From Lentzea albida (GTDB lineage Bacteria; Actinomycetota; Actinomycetes; Mycobacteriales; Pseudonocardiaceae): DNA of 64,000 nt. Below are positions 1 through 8,925 of this stretch, piece after piece. Position 1 is the first letter of the stretch. Each line of letters starts with the position of its first letter. Below the pieces are notes generated by a model. The model searched no databases. It had not been told where the DNA came from and saw only the letters and a program-made list of their open reading frames with translations. The stretch covers positions 248,001 through 312,000 of the forward strand of contig NZ_FOFV01000004.1 in NCBI RefSeq assembly GCF_900111005.1, given 5' to 3'. The translations under genes were made by a program, and so were the position numbers.

Positions 1-2
1 CC

Positions 3-1208
3 TACGAAGGCACGGACGCCCGCGGCTTCGCACTGCTGACGCGGTACCGCTGCTACAACATCGGCGCGTCACCGATCAACGTGCCCGCGGCACTGGCCGG
101 GCCGAAGTCCGAGGCCTACCAGGCCTATGCCGCGCACGACCCGGTCACCGGTCCCACGTTCGACGGCCACGTGTTCCGCAACTACCACCGGTGGCCGGTG
201 GCAGCGCCGTGGGCGATCACCGACGGCACGGGCACGCTGCACGCGTTCGTCGCCGCCGGTGACTCGATCATGTGGTGGCACCAGCCCGTCAACGGCGCCT
301 GGACCGGCCCCGTCCTGCTGCGCGCCGGCACGTTCGCACCGGGTGTCGCCGTGGCGCTCAACGGGTCGGGACTCGTGCACATCGCCGTGCTGGACCTGGA
401 CACCGGCTCGATCCTCGTGGCCGGCCAGTCCGCACCGGGCGGCGGCTTCGACACCTGGACCGACGTCGGCAACCCGGACGGCGCCACACCCGCACTGGGC
501 ACGCCGGGCCTCGTCCTCAGCGGCGACGGCGTCCTGGAACTGTTCGCCGTCAACGGGGCCAACGGCATCAGCAACGCCTGGCAGAACCCCGACGGCTCGT
601 TCAGCGGCTGGATCGCGCTGTCCGGCAACACCGCCATGATCGTGTCGCCACCCGTCGGCCTCACCTCGACGACCGGCCGCCTGCACCTGTTCGGCGACGC
701 CAACGGCCAGGTCGACCACTGGGAGCAGAACCCCGGCGCGTCACTCGCGTACAAGTCCATCGGCGCTGTGGAGTGCACCCACGCACCAAGCTTCACCATG
801 GACGGCAACAAGGTCCGCGTGCTCGTCCGCGAACACACCGACGGCGCCATCGGCACGGTCGCCGAGGGCTCGAGCAACGGCACGTTCAGCGCACTCGCCC
901 ACCTCGGCGGGCAGGGCGGCGTCGGCCCGGTCTCCGCGGTGACGTCCGGCGGTTCGGCTGCCCGTGTGCTGGCGTTCGCGCGCAACGACGGGTACGGCAT
1001 CAGCGTGGCGCGTCAGACTTCCGGTGACACGTTCGCGCCTTGGGAAGACCTTGGCGGGTACGCGGAGATCGGGCCTGCTGCCGTCCGTGACGCCATGGGG
1101 TTCGTGCGGGTGCTGGTCGTCGGGCCGGACGCGAAGCTGTACGAGCGGAAGCAGACCTCGGTGGGGCCTTCGGGCGCGTTCGGCACCTGGCAGGTCTGCG
1201 GGAGCTGA
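3..1208 (+). CDS. Secreted beta-propeller-like protein, 3' part only
   Basis: The reading frame is open from the first bases of the window, so the 5' end lies outside it. The visible 400 or so residues contain repeated units rich in Trp, Gly and Asp (for example WWHQPVNGAWTGPV, WQNPDGSFSGW, WEQNPGASLAY), each of about 45-50 residues, which is the pattern of PLL/sialidase-like lectin beta-propellers found at the C-terminus of extracellular actinobacterial enzymes. I do not see a catalytic motif in this part and do not assign an enzyme activity. It ends at a TGA followed by a strong hairpin. An N-terminal catalytic domain and signal peptide would be expected upstream, but that is inference. Confidence 0.6.
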   Translation, partial: YEGTDARGFALLTRYRCYNIGASPINVPAALAGPKSEAYQAYAAHDPVTGPTFDGHVFRNYHRWPVAAPWAITDGTGTLHAFVAAGDSIMWWHQPVNGAWTGPVLLRAGTFAPGVAVALNGSGLVHIAVLDLDTGSILVAGQSAPGGGFDTWTDVGNPDGATPALGTPGLVLSGDGVLELFAVNGANGISNAWQNPDGSFSGWIALSGNTAMIVSPPVGLTSTTGRLHLFGDANGQVDHWEQNPGASLAYKSIGAVECTHAPSFTMDGNKVRVLVREHTDGAIGTVAEGSSNGTFSALAHLGGQGGVGPVSAVTSGGSAARVLAFARNDGYGISVARQTSGDTFAPWEDLGGYAEIGPAAVRDAMGFVRVLVVGPDAKLYERKQTSVGPSGAFGTWQVCGS

Positions 1209-1214
1209 ATGAGC

Positions 1215-1243
1215 AACGGCCGGGCACGAGGTGCCCGGCCGTT
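1215..1243. terminator. Bidirectional hairpin terminator
   Basis: Thirteen-base perfect stem (AACGGCCGGGCAC pairing with GTGCCCGGCCGTT) around a GAG loop. It lies between the plus-strand propeller gene and the convergent minus-strand DUF397 gene and can serve both. Confidence 0.8.
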
Positions 1244-1292
1244 CAACTCCTGGCTCCTGCTCCAGTGGCTGTGCAGGACGAGGCTCGCCGAA

Positions 1293-1499
1293 TCAGCAGA
1301 CCTGTTTCACGAACGACGTCCAGGCGGCCGAGGAGACCCGCATGACGGGCTGGTCGGCACGCCGGTCCTTGCTGTCGCGCACCAAGACGCTGTGAGCACC
1401 CAGGTTGACCTCGACACAACTACCCGAAGCATTGGTGTAGCTGCTCGTGAACCATCCGCTCCACTCGCGGGGGGACGCCGAGACCTTCTGGCCGATCAA
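1293..1499 (-). CDS. DUF397 domain protein
   Basis: A 68-residue protein with the DUF397 signature: WFTSSYTNASGSCVEV near the N-terminus, then VLVRDSKD and a C-terminal segment ending SSAAWTSFVKQV. DUF397 proteins are small partners of Scr1-type helix-turn-helix regulators in actinobacteria, and some such pairs (for example BldB-related and whiJ-type loci) affect development. The start ATG overlaps the stop of the upstream regulator by four bases (ATGA), so the two are translationally coupled. The target of this pair is unknown. Confidence 0.85.
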   Translation of the reverse strand: MIGQKVSASPREWSGWFTSSYTNASGSCVEVNLGAHSVLVRDSKDRRADQPVMRVSSAAWTSFVKQVC

Positions 1500-2359
1500 T
1501 CCAGCTCCTCAATGCACTGTTGAATTTTTTCCAGGGACTTCTGGGGGGAGAGCGTGCGTTCGAGCGCACTCTCGTAGGTGTTGCTGATCTCCGCCACCCG
1601 AACGGCGTCGAAAGTGATGTCCCTCGTCGTGACGGTCTCCTGGAACATCACGGTCGGCAGCCTGTCGCCGGGGAAGTCGAGCAGGTGAATGGTCGCCGCG
1701 CCGAACAGCCCGCACGCCTTCGCCGTGAACGGGATGATGCGAACCTCGAGGCCGGCCCTGTTCCCCTCGATGCTGCGCACCAGGTGTTCCAACTGGCGAC
1801 GCAGCACGGCGGGCCCGCCGATCTGCTGCCGGAGCGCCGCCTCACTCATGACCGCGACCACCCGCAGTGGCGCTTCTCCGGTGAGTCGTTCCTGACGCCG
1901 AACTCGGACCTCGACGCGCTGATCCACATCAACCGGACGAATGGTGCCGTCCGGCTCCATGATCCCCCTGGTGTACTCCTCCGTCTGGAGCATGCCCGGG
2001 ATGAGGAGGCTCTCGTAGTACCGAATCCTCTCGGCGCCGGCCTCAAGACCGATGAGCCGCTGGAGATCGCCGTCCAGCAACGTCCCGTACTGCGTCCACC
2101 AGCCACGTTCCTTGGCCGCCAGGCGCAGGTCGAGCAGTTCCGGCCGCTCGTCCTCGTCGAACTCGAGGAGGTCCAAGGCCGCGACCAGGTTCTCCTCGGA
2201 GAGGATCTTGCGCTCGTTCTCGACCGCGGACCAGTAGTTGCGGGTGAAACCCAGCGCACTGGTGATGGCGCTGACCTCGATCTTCTTCCTCTCCCGCTGC
2301 TCCCTCAACCGGAGCGCGAGTTCCCAGCCAGCGACGACGGGTGATGCCGGACTCGGCAT
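1496..2359 (-). CDS. Scr1-type XRE regulator (HTH + DUF5753)
   Basis: N-terminal helix-turn-helix (about residues 10-65: ELALRLREQRERKKIEVSAI, then GFTRNYWSAVEN) is followed by a DUF5753 effector domain, recognisable by RIRYYESLLIPGMLQTEEYTR. This is the whiJ/Scr1 family, usually a DNA-binding partner for a DUF397 protein, as here. I place the start at ATG 2359 because GGGGGAGG lies just upstream; another in-frame ATG at 2380 would add seven residues but has no good ribosome site. The gene is divergent from a cyclase-homology gene, with two dyads between them that may be its operators. Confidence 0.85.
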   Translation of the reverse strand: MPSPASPVVAGWELALRLREQRERKKIEVSAITSALGFTRNYWSAVENERKILSEENLVAALDLLEFDEDERPELLDLRLAAKERGWWTQYGTLLDGDLQRLIGLEAGAERIRYYESLLIPGMLQTEEYTRGIMEPDGTIRPVDVDQRVEVRVRRQERLTGEAPLRVVAVMSEAALRQQIGGPAVLRRQLEHLVRSIEGNRAGLEVRIIPFTAKACGLFGAATIHLLDFPGDRLPTVMFQETVTTRDITFDAVRVAEISNTYESALERTLSPQKSLEKIQQCIEELD

Positions 2360-2385
2360 GACCTCCCCCTTCGGCGGCATCTGCT

Positions 2386-2451
2386 CAGGTGAACCTGCAC
2401 AGGTATATCACGCGGTTCATCAAACTGGTCCTCTTTCAGGTTACGGTAACC
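2386..2451. promoter_or_regulatory. Two inverted repeats in the divergent regulator/cyclase-like region
   Basis: CAGGT-GA-ACCTG lies at 2386-2397 and GGTTAC-G-GTAACC at 2439-2451, inside the roughly 200-base region between the helix-turn-helix gene and the plus-strand gene starting at 2563. Being dyads of operator size next to a divergent DNA-binding protein gene, they are candidate binding sites. No experimental support. Confidence 0.4.
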
Positions 2452-2562
2452 ACACAATCATCTGGTTACTCTGGCGCAGGCCCGAACCACCGCCTTATCG
2501 TCGCCACGAGGTTGCATTCTGCGGAACGACGCTTGCCACCCGAGGCGCAAGGGGAGAGAGCG

Positions 2563-3258
2563 ATGACGAGCGGGCCCTTACCCGAGGCGGTGCGCCTCTC
2601 GGGACACAGCGATCTGCTGGTGGAGACCGAAGACGAACGCCTGTTGCTCAACACGGCGCACTGCACGATCATCGCGGCGGACATCGAGGGTTTCGGGCAG
2701 CACCACAGGAACAACGCCAACCAGGTCCGGCTCCGGCACGGCATGTACGAGGCGATGCGCGCCTCCTTCGACGCCGCCGGCATCCCCTGGTCCGAGTGCC
2801 GCCGCGAGGACAGAGGAGACGGCGTGCTCGTCCTCGCCTCCGCGGACGTGCGCAAGAGGTTGTTCGCGGACCACCTCCCGGACGCGCTGGTCGAGGCGTT
2901 GTCATCGCACAACCGGCTGCACCCGCCGAGGGAACGGATACGGCTGCGGCTCGCCCTGCACGCGGGCGAGGTCAACTTCGACCTGCACGGTGTGACCGGG
3001 TCCGCCATCAACCACACCTTCCGACTGCTTGACTCCGACGTCCTCAAAACCGCCCTGGGCAGCTCCTCGGCGGCCCTCGCGATCATCAGCTCGGCCTGGT
3101 TCTTCGACGACGTCATCCGGCACAACGAGCTGAGCCGCGCCAAGACGTACCGCCAGGTGGAAGCGGTGAACAAGGAGACGCAGACCCAGGCCTGGATCCG
3201 CCTGCTCCGGCCACCGGTGGTCCGCCACCTGCGGCCGCGCGACACCAGGAGCGCCTGA
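2563..3258 (+). CDS. Class III nucleotide cyclase homology domain protein
   Basis: A 231-residue single-domain protein. It carries the cyclase-homology opening TIIAADIEGFGQ (the metal-binding Asp of class III cyclases is in this position), then CRREDRGDGVLVLA corresponding to the second metal-Asp strand, and RLALHAGEVNFDLHGVTGSAIN, the usual dimer-interface segment. No membrane or HAMP segment is visible, so it is soluble. Many actinobacterial proteins of this stand-alone type have not been shown to make cAMP, so activity is uncertain. Start chosen at ATG 2563, with GGGGAGAG upstream at about 2551-2558; the frame is open for 58 more codons upstream but without a plausible site. It converges on dnaE2 with only two bases between stops. 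Confidence 0.75.
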   Translation: MTSGPLPEAVRLSGHSDLLVETEDERLLLNTAHCTIIAADIEGFGQHHRNNANQVRLRHGMYEAMRASFDAAGIPWSECRREDRGDGVLVLASADVRKRLFADHLPDALVEALSSHNRLHPPRERIRLRLALHAGEVNFDLHGVTGSAINHTFRLLDSDVLKTALGSSSAALAIISSAWFFDDVIRHNELSRAKTYRQVEAVNKETQTQAWIRLLRPPVVRHLRPRDTRSA

Positions 3259-3260
3259 GG

Positions 3261-6200
3261 TCAGCGGAAGTCCCTCGACTTCGACGGGATGCGCAGGTCG
3301 AGGTGCTGCAGGCGGTCCGCCAGCACGCTGACCACGCCCTCCGCCGACTCCACCACGCCCCGCACGAGCATCGCGCCGCTGCTCCGCGCCACCCGCCGGT
3401 ACCGCGCCCACAGTCCCGGCGAGCACACGACGTTCACCATCCCCGTCTCGTCCTCGATGTTCAGGAACGTGACGCCGCCCGCGGTCGCCGGACGCTGCCG
3501 GTGTGTGACCGCGCCGCCGATCAGCACTCGCGTGCCTGGTTCGACATCGCCCAGCGCGGTCACCGGGAGTGCACCCATCGAGTCCAATGTGGACCGCACG
3601 AACTGGGTCGGGAAGCTGTCCGGGGACAGGCCCGTGGCCCAGACGTCCGCCACGGCCAGCTCCACGTCGTCCATGCCGGGCAGTGCGGGCGCGTCCACGC
3701 CCACGACGGTGCCCGGTAGGCGGTCGGACCTGATGGCGGCCACGGCGCCCGCGGCCCAGAGCGCCTCGCGGCGTTCCAGGCCGAAGCAGGCGAACGCGCC
3801 CGCTGTGGCCAGGGCCTCCACCTGGGTGGCGGTGAGCTGGACGCGGGTGCCGAAGTCCTCCATGTCGCGGAACGGTTGTGCGGCAACGATCTTCTCGGCG
3901 TCCGCGTCTCCCACGCCGCGGATCGCGGCCAGGCCGATGCGGACGGCCTGCGCTCCCTCGCACGGTTCCAGGCCCGCCCAAGGCAGTGAGCGGTTCACGC
4001 ACGGGCCGTGGACCGTCACGCCGTGGCGGCGGGCGTCGATCACCAGTGACTGCGGTGAGTAGAAGCCCATCGGCTGGGCCCTGAGCAGGGCCGCGCAGAA
4101 GGCCGCCGGGTGGTAGAGCTTGAACCACGCGCTCACGAACACCAGGTGCGCGAACGACAGGGCGTGCGACTCCGGGAAGCCGAAGTTGGCGAACGCCAGC
4201 AGTTTCGCGTAGATGCGGCCGGCGAGTTCCTCACCGATGCCGTTCTGGGCGCAGCCCTCGTAGAAGCGGTCGCGCAGGCGTTCCATGCGGGCGGTGGAAC
4301 GCTTGGCGCCCATCGCGCGGCGCAGTTCGTCGGCCTCGGCCGCGGTGAAGTCCGCCACGTCCACCGCGATCTGCATGAGCTGTTCCTGGAACAGGGGCAC
4401 GCCGTAGGTCTTCTTCAGCGCGTTCTCCAGCAACGGGTGGTCGTAGTCCCACTTCTCGGTCCCGTTGCGGCGCCGGATGTACGGGTGCACCGAGCCGCCC
4501 TGGATCGGGCCCGGCCTGATCAGCGCGACCTCGACGACCAGGTCGTAGAACTCGCGCGGCTTCAACCTGGGCAGCGTCGCCATCTGCGCGCGGCTCTCCA
4601 CCTGGAAGACGCCCACGGAGTCGGCTTTCTGCAGCATCTCGTAGACGCGCTGGTCGTTGAGGTCGAGGTGCCCGATGTCGACCTCGACGCCCTCGTGGTC
4701 GCGGACCAGGTCGATGGCGTAGTGCAGCGCGGAGAGCATGCCGAGGCCGAGCAGGTCGAACTTCACCAGGCCGATGGACGCGCAGTCGTCCTTGTCCCAC
4801 TGCAGGACCGTGCGCTTGTCCATGCGCGCCTTCTCCACCGGGCACACCTCGCTGACGGCGCGGTCGCAGATCACCATGCCGCCGGAGTGGATGCCGAGGT
4901 GACGTGGGAAGTTCTCCAGCTGTGCGGACAGCTCCAGCACGTCACGCGGGATGTCGCAGTCGTCGGTGGTGACGCCGAGCGGGCCCCACCTGTCGATCTG
5001 CTTGCTCCACGCGTCCTGCTGGCCCGGCGAGTGGCCGAGCGCGCGGGCCATGTCGCGCACCGCGGAACGGGCGCGGTAGGTGATGACGTTCGCGACCTGC
5101 GCCGCGTGCCTGCGCCCGTACTTGGAGTAGACGTGCTGGATGACCTCCTCGCGCCGGTCGGACTCGATGTCGACGTCGATGTCGGGAGGGCCGTCGCGGG
5201 CGGGCGCGAGGAACCGTTCGAAGAGCAGCTCGAAGCGGACCGCGTCGACGTTGGTGATGCCGAGCGCGAAGCACACCGCGGAGTTCGCCGCGCTGCCCCT
5301 GCCCTGGCAGAGGATGTCGTTGTCCTTGCAGAACTTCACGATGTCGTGCACGACGAGGAAGTAGCCGGGGAAGCCGAGCTGCTCGATGATCCGGAGCTCG
5401 TGCTCGATCTGCCGGTACGCCTTCTCGTGGTGGTCGCCGTACCGGCGGCGCGCGCCCTCGTAGGTGAGCTCGCGCAGCCAGCTGATCTCGGTGTGGCCGC
5501 GGGGCACGTCGAACGGCGGCAGCTTCGGCGCGACCAGCCTCAGGTCGAACGCCAGTTGCATGCCGAGCAACGCGGCGTTGTGCACGGCACCGGGAAAGCG
5601 GCGGAACCGGTGGAACATCTCCTCGCCGCTGCGCAGGAACGCGGCGGGGGACGGCGGCAACCAGCCGGCCATGTCGTCGAGACTGCTCCGCGCGCGCACG
5701 GCGGCCATCGCGGCGGCGAGCCTGCCACGGCTCGGCGTCGCGTAGTGCGCCGCATTCGTTGCCACGACGGGGAGTTGCAGCTTCTGCGCCATCGCGTTGA
5801 GGATGTCGTTGCGCCTGCTGTCCTCCGGCAGGCCGTGGTCGGTCAGCTCGACGTAGACGCGTCCCTTGCCGAACATGTCGGTGAGCTTGACGATCTCCTC
5901 GAACGCCGCCTCCGGGCCTTCTCGCGCGAGTGCCCGGCGGACGGTTCCCTTGCGGCAGCCCGTGAGCACGACGACGTCGCCCTTGGTGTCGGCCACGACC
6001 TGGTCGACGTCGTAGACGGGCTTGCCCTTCTCGGCGCCGTCGTCGAGGTGGCCGGTGGTGAGCGTGCGGCACAGCGCGTGGTAGCCCTCCTGCTTGCGCG
6101 CCAGGAGGAGCAGGTGGTCGCCCTCGGGGTCCGGTTCGCCGTTGGCGGGCCTGCTCAGACCGATGCTCAGCTCGGCGCCGAAGATCGTGTGCATGCCGAG

Positions 6201-6548
6201 CTCCTTGGCGGCCTCGGCGAACCGCACCACGCCGTACATGCCGTCGTGGTCGGTGATCGCGATGGCGTCGAGCTTGAGCCGTTGCGCCTCCTCGACCAGC
6301 TCCTCCGGGTGGCTCGCGCCGTCGAGCCAGCTGAAGTTGGAGTGGCAGTGCAGTTCCGCGTACGGCACGCGCTTGCGGGTGACCGCCATCTCGTCCGCGC
6401 GCAGCCGGAAACCCGGCGGGGCGGTGTACCGGTCGCGGCGCCACGACCACGCCGGGCTGTCGCCGCCGTCGGGTTTCTGCTTGCCCGGCTTGCCGGAGAG
6501 AGCCCGCTCCAGCTCGCCCCAGCGGACGGGCGGGTTATTCCAGCCCAT
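3261..6548 (-). CDS. dnaE2: Error-prone DNA polymerase III alpha subunit DnaE2
   Basis: A 1095-residue C-family polymerase of the DnaE2 (ImuC) type, which carries out lesion bypass in the SOS mutasome with ImuA' and ImuB. The PHP domain begins near residue 63 (AELHCHSNFSWLDGASHP). The polymerase core includes CQGRGSAANSAVCFALG and the catalytic acidic motif PPDIDVDIESDRREE near residues 452-465. HALSFAHLVFVSAWFKLYHP and a C-terminal OB-fold (VTFLNIEDETGMVNVVC) follow. The length fits DnaE2, shorter than replicative DnaE1. The start ATG lies inside a 24-codon ORF that follows imuB, with AAGGA five bases upstream, so translation is probably coupled. It is the last gene of the LexA-box operon. 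Confidence 0.95.
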   Translation of the reverse strand: MGWNNPPVRWGELERALSGKPGKQKPDGGDSPAWSWRRDRYTAPPGFRLRADEMAVTRKRVPYAELHCHSNFSWLDGASHPEELVEEAQRLKLDAIAITDHDGMYGVVRFAEAAKELGMHTIFGAELSIGLSRPANGEPDPEGDHLLLLARKQEGYHALCRTLTTGHLDDGAEKGKPVYDVDQVVADTKGDVVVLTGCRKGTVRRALAREGPEAAFEEIVKLTDMFGKGRVYVELTDHGLPEDSRRNDILNAMAQKLQLPVVATNAAHYATPSRGRLAAAMAAVRARSSLDDMAGWLPPSPAAFLRSGEEMFHRFRRFPGAVHNAALLGMQLAFDLRLVAPKLPPFDVPRGHTEISWLRELTYEGARRRYGDHHEKAYRQIEHELRIIEQLGFPGYFLVVHDIVKFCKDNDILCQGRGSAANSAVCFALGITNVDAVRFELLFERFLAPARDGPPDIDVDIESDRREEVIQHVYSKYGRRHAAQVANVITYRARSAVRDMARALGHSPGQQDAWSKQIDRWGPLGVTTDDCDIPRDVLELSAQLENFPRHLGIHSGGMVICDRAVSEVCPVEKARMDKRTVLQWDKDDCASIGLVKFDLLGLGMLSALHYAIDLVRDHEGVEVDIGHLDLNDQRVYEMLQKADSVGVFQVESRAQMATLPRLKPREFYDLVVEVALIRPGPIQGGSVHPYIRRRNGTEKWDYDHPLLENALKKTYGVPLFQEQLMQIAVDVADFTAAEADELRRAMGAKRSTARMERLRDRFYEGCAQNGIGEELAGRIYAKLLAFANFGFPESHALSFAHLVFVSAWFKLYHPAAFCAALLRAQPMGFYSPQSLVIDARRHGVTVHGPCVNRSLPWAGLEPCEGAQAVRIGLAAIRGVGDADAEKIVAAQPFRDMEDFGTRVQLTATQVEALATAGAFACFGLERREALWAAGAVAAIRSDRLPGTVVGVDAPALPGMDDVELAVADVWATGLSPDSFPTQFVRSTLDSMGALPVTALGDVEPGTRVLIGGAVTHRQRPATAGGVTFLNIEDETGMVNVVCSPGLWARYRRVARSSGAMLVRGVVESAEGVVSVLADRLQHLDLRIPSKSRDFR

Positions 6549-6609
6549 CGATTTCCTTGCGAGGCAACGGAATCAACGTCTCCAGCAGATCCCAGTAGTC
6601 GTCCTGCAT
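6535..6609 (-). CDS. 24-residue ORF bridging imuB and dnaE2
   Basis: The imuB stop codon overlaps an ATG in the arrangement TGATG (6611-6607). That ATG opens a 24-codon frame beginning MQDDYWDLLETLIPLPRKEI and ending with TAA at 6537-6535. The dnaE2 start (6548) and its ribosome site lie within this frame, giving a 14-base overlap. AAGGGG is located about ten bases upstream of the ATG. The acidic-then-Leu/Pro-rich sequence is not one I recognise. It may be a real micropeptide of the mutasome or simply a ribosome-relay frame that couples dnaE2 translation to imuB. Confidence 0.45.
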   Translation of the reverse strand: MQDDYWDLLETLIPLPRKEIDGLE

Positions 6610-8111
6610 CAGTCGTACACCCCTTCCAGAAACCACCTCTGGTCCCTGCGGATCAGCAGGAACGCCTGGTCGTCCGCCTGCACCTGCACGCGCGCGGCCC
6701 GGTGCCGGTCCGGCGCCCACCACCGCTCGTCGACCGGCCACGGACCGGCCCACGCGGTGACCTCGCGCGTTCTTCCCCGGATGGTCAGCTTCTTCGGTTG
6801 AGCGGTGAGTTCGAGACGGCCGGTCACGCCGACCTCGCGGCCGTTCTCGTCCTCCAGGGCCGCGGGGTCGTCGGCGAGCGTCGCGGGTGCCCTGGTGAGC
6901 CGGCCCGGCCACGGGTGGTCCGGGTTCCTCGTGGGGGTGCGTTCGTCGCCCCACGGCACGAGCCTGACCTGCTCCCGCGGTCCCCTGCCGCCGTCGATCA
7001 CCGGGGTGAGCACGCCGTCCGGGCCGAGCAGGCCCTGGACGTGCAGCAACGCCCGCACCGCGCGTTCGTCGTCGTGCCCCCACAGACCGAGCTGGAGCGC
7101 GGTGCCGTCGACGACCTCGACCGGTTCGAGGGTGAGCGTGCGGATGCCGGAGGTGAGGCGTTCGCGGGTGAGCCAGCCGTCGAGCTGCCAGCGCACGCGG
7201 TCCGCAATCCCCCTCGGGGTCAACGGTTCCGCGGCCCGCCACACGCGCTGCAGCTCCTCGTCGTTCTCGGTGCGGGCGTGGATGCCGAGCCGCGTGCAGG
7301 CGAGGCTGCGCGCCGCGAGGTTCTCGTGCAGCCGTTCCGAGAGGAGCTTCGCGGCGAACGCGGCCGCGTCGACGCGCTCGACCGGTTCGTCGAACGTCTC
7401 GGTGACCGCGAGCTCCGGCGCGGGCCTGCGCTTGTCGAGCGGGCGTTCCGGCACCCCGCGCGCGAGCCGGTGCTGCCTCGTCGCCGGGCCGCCGAACCTC
7501 GTGGCCACCGCGTTCTCCGGCACGTCCGCGAACGCGCCGAGCGTCTTCAGGCCGAGCCTTCTGAGCAGGTCGACCAGTTCCGGTGCGTCGAGCTCGTGCA
7601 CGCCCAACGGCCTGAGGAACTCCGGCGTGCGACCCGGTGGCACGATCATGTTGCGGTGCGCGGCTTTCGTGGCCGCGAACAGGCTGTCGGCGGCGCCGAC
7701 CTGGGCTTCCGTGCCGGTGTGGGTCGCGATGTGGTCGACGATCCGTTCGGCCGCCTGCTCGGCCGACCCGAAGTAGCCCACCGGCCCCCGCGCGGGCACC
7801 GCCACGAGTCCGGGGTGCACGACCTCGATGCCGGGTGCGAGTTCCTCGACGGCCTCCGCGACGGGCTCGAAGAACCGGGCGTCGCGCTGCGGGTCGTGCT
7901 CGAACGTGACGAGCTCGGGGCACATCGCCTCGGCCGCGCGCCTGCGCATGGCCCTGCGGATGCCCTCCTTGCGCGCCACGGCCGACGTGGACACGATCTC
8001 GTTGCCGTCGACCACCGCCACCGGCACGTGCAGGGCGGTGCCGGTGGCGGTGCAGGCGGCGACGACGGGCCAGTCGGGGCAGCAGACGGCGAGCAGACGC
8101 GGGTCCTTCAC
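6609..8111 (-). CDS. imuB: ImuB, catalytically inactive Y-family polymerase-like mutasome hub
   Basis: A 500-residue Y-family polymerase relative. The segments where active Y-family enzymes have metal-binding Asp/Glu read LLAVCCPDWPVVAAC and PGLVAVPARGPVGYFG, so the catalytic carboxylates are absent, as known for ImuB. A beta-clamp-binding motif QLGLWG occurs near residue 340, matching the QLPLWG motif known in the mycobacterial protein. In established models ImuB links the clamp, ImuA' and DnaE2. The start ATG overlaps the imuA' stop (ATGA) and its stop overlaps a short ORF, so all members are tightly coupled. Confidence 0.92.
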   Translation of the reverse strand: MKDPRLLAVCCPDWPVVAACTATGTALHVPVAVVDGNEIVSTSAVARKEGIRRAMRRRAAEAMCPELVTFEHDPQRDARFFEPVAEAVEELAPGIEVVHPGLVAVPARGPVGYFGSAEQAAERIVDHIATHTGTEAQVGAADSLFAATKAAHRNMIVPPGRTPEFLRPLGVHELDAPELVDLLRRLGLKTLGAFADVPENAVATRFGGPATRQHRLARGVPERPLDKRRPAPELAVTETFDEPVERVDAAAFAAKLLSERLHENLAARSLACTRLGIHARTENDEELQRVWRAAEPLTPRGIADRVRWQLDGWLTRERLTSGIRTLTLEPVEVVDGTALQLGLWGHDDERAVRALLHVQGLLGPDGVLTPVIDGGRGPREQVRLVPWGDERTPTRNPDHPWPGRLTRAPATLADDPAALEDENGREVGVTGRLELTAQPKKLTIRGRTREVTAWAGPWPVDERWWAPDRHRAARVQVQADDQAFLLIRRDQRWFLEGVYD

Positions 8112-8851
8112 GCGGGCTGCTCTCGTGTTGTAGCCCGCCGGGCGGCCAGTTCGTCGGCCCGGTCCGGACCGGCATCAGCCGGCTCGTCGGAGCGGTCCGG
8201 TCCCCCGGCCACCAGCGGGAGCTCGATTTCCTCCTCGCCGAAGGTCAGCAGCACGTTCTTCGCGCGCCCCGCCGACCCGCGACCGCCGCTGCGCACGGCG
8301 ATCTGCTGACGCCGCAACGTTTCCGCGCCGTCGTCCAGGGCGTTCCAGCTCACGGACTCCGCGGTCAGCTCCACGTCGGGCGAGGGCCAGGCCCCGAAGG
8401 CGATGAGCACTGCTTTGCGTTGGCGCGCACGGGCTGTCAGCCGGCGGGCCAGTGAGGGAGGGAGTGGGCAGGCGACGGCGACCAGGTCGATGCCGTCCAG
8501 CAGGGCCGCGATGACCGGGCCCGGATCGGAGCCGGGGCGCGGGACCAGTGCGAGGCGCTGCACCGCGACGCCCAGTTCGGCCGCGGCCAGCACCCCGAGC
8601 TGCGGCAGACCGACCACGGCGGCCCAGCAGCCGTCCGCGGTCGCACCCGCCAGCAGGGCGAGCAGCAACGATGTCGATCCGCCCACCGACACCGTGCTGC
8701 CACGCCGCAAGCCGCCCCACGGCAGCAGACCCGCCAGTTCCCCGCGAACCGGCAGGACCCGCCCCGTGGCGTGGTCGGTGGTGGTGCTGGTCAGCTCGCT
8801 GGCCGGGTTCACCCCGAGCTCGGACAGCGACGCCGTTGCCGACCTGGACAC
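8108..8851 (-). CDS. imuA': ImuA', RecA-like mutasome accessory protein
   Basis: About 247 residues with a RecA-fold layout: LLPWGGLRRGSTVSVGGSTS corresponds to the RecA/ImuA glycine-rich loop but lacks a clear Walker A Lys, and LVAVACPLPPSLARRLTARA follows. Members of the family assist ImuB and DnaE2 in damage-induced mutagenesis. The Ala/Arg/Asp-rich tail (about 30 residues) is variable. I use GTG 8851 because GGGAGG sits eight bases upstream; a GTG at 8860 would add three residues but lies too near that site. It is the first gene of the operon, about 75 bases downstream of a consensus LexA box. Confidence 0.88.
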   Translation of the reverse strand: MSRSATASLSELGVNPASELTSTTTDHATGRVLPVRGELAGLLPWGGLRRGSTVSVGGSTSLLLALLAGATADGCWAAVVGLPQLGVLAAAELGVAVQRLALVPRPGSDPGPVIAALLDGIDLVAVACPLPPSLARRLTARARQRKAVLIAFGAWPSPDVELTAESVSWNALDDGAETLRRQQIAVRSGGRGSAGRAKNVLLTFGEEEIELPLVAGGPDRSDEPADAGPDRADELAARRATTREQPA

Positions 8852-8925
8852 TCCACCCACCTCCCATCACGGACCGTGCGCACCCCTGTGCACGGCCGCC
8901 GAGGGAAGTTCGGCGACTTGCTTAT

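Noticed and set aside
4110..8309. Plus-strand open frame of 1399 codons
   Set aside because: Antisense to dnaE2 and imuB; composition is the Val/Glu/Arg/Leu shadow usual for high-GC DNA and it has no domain.
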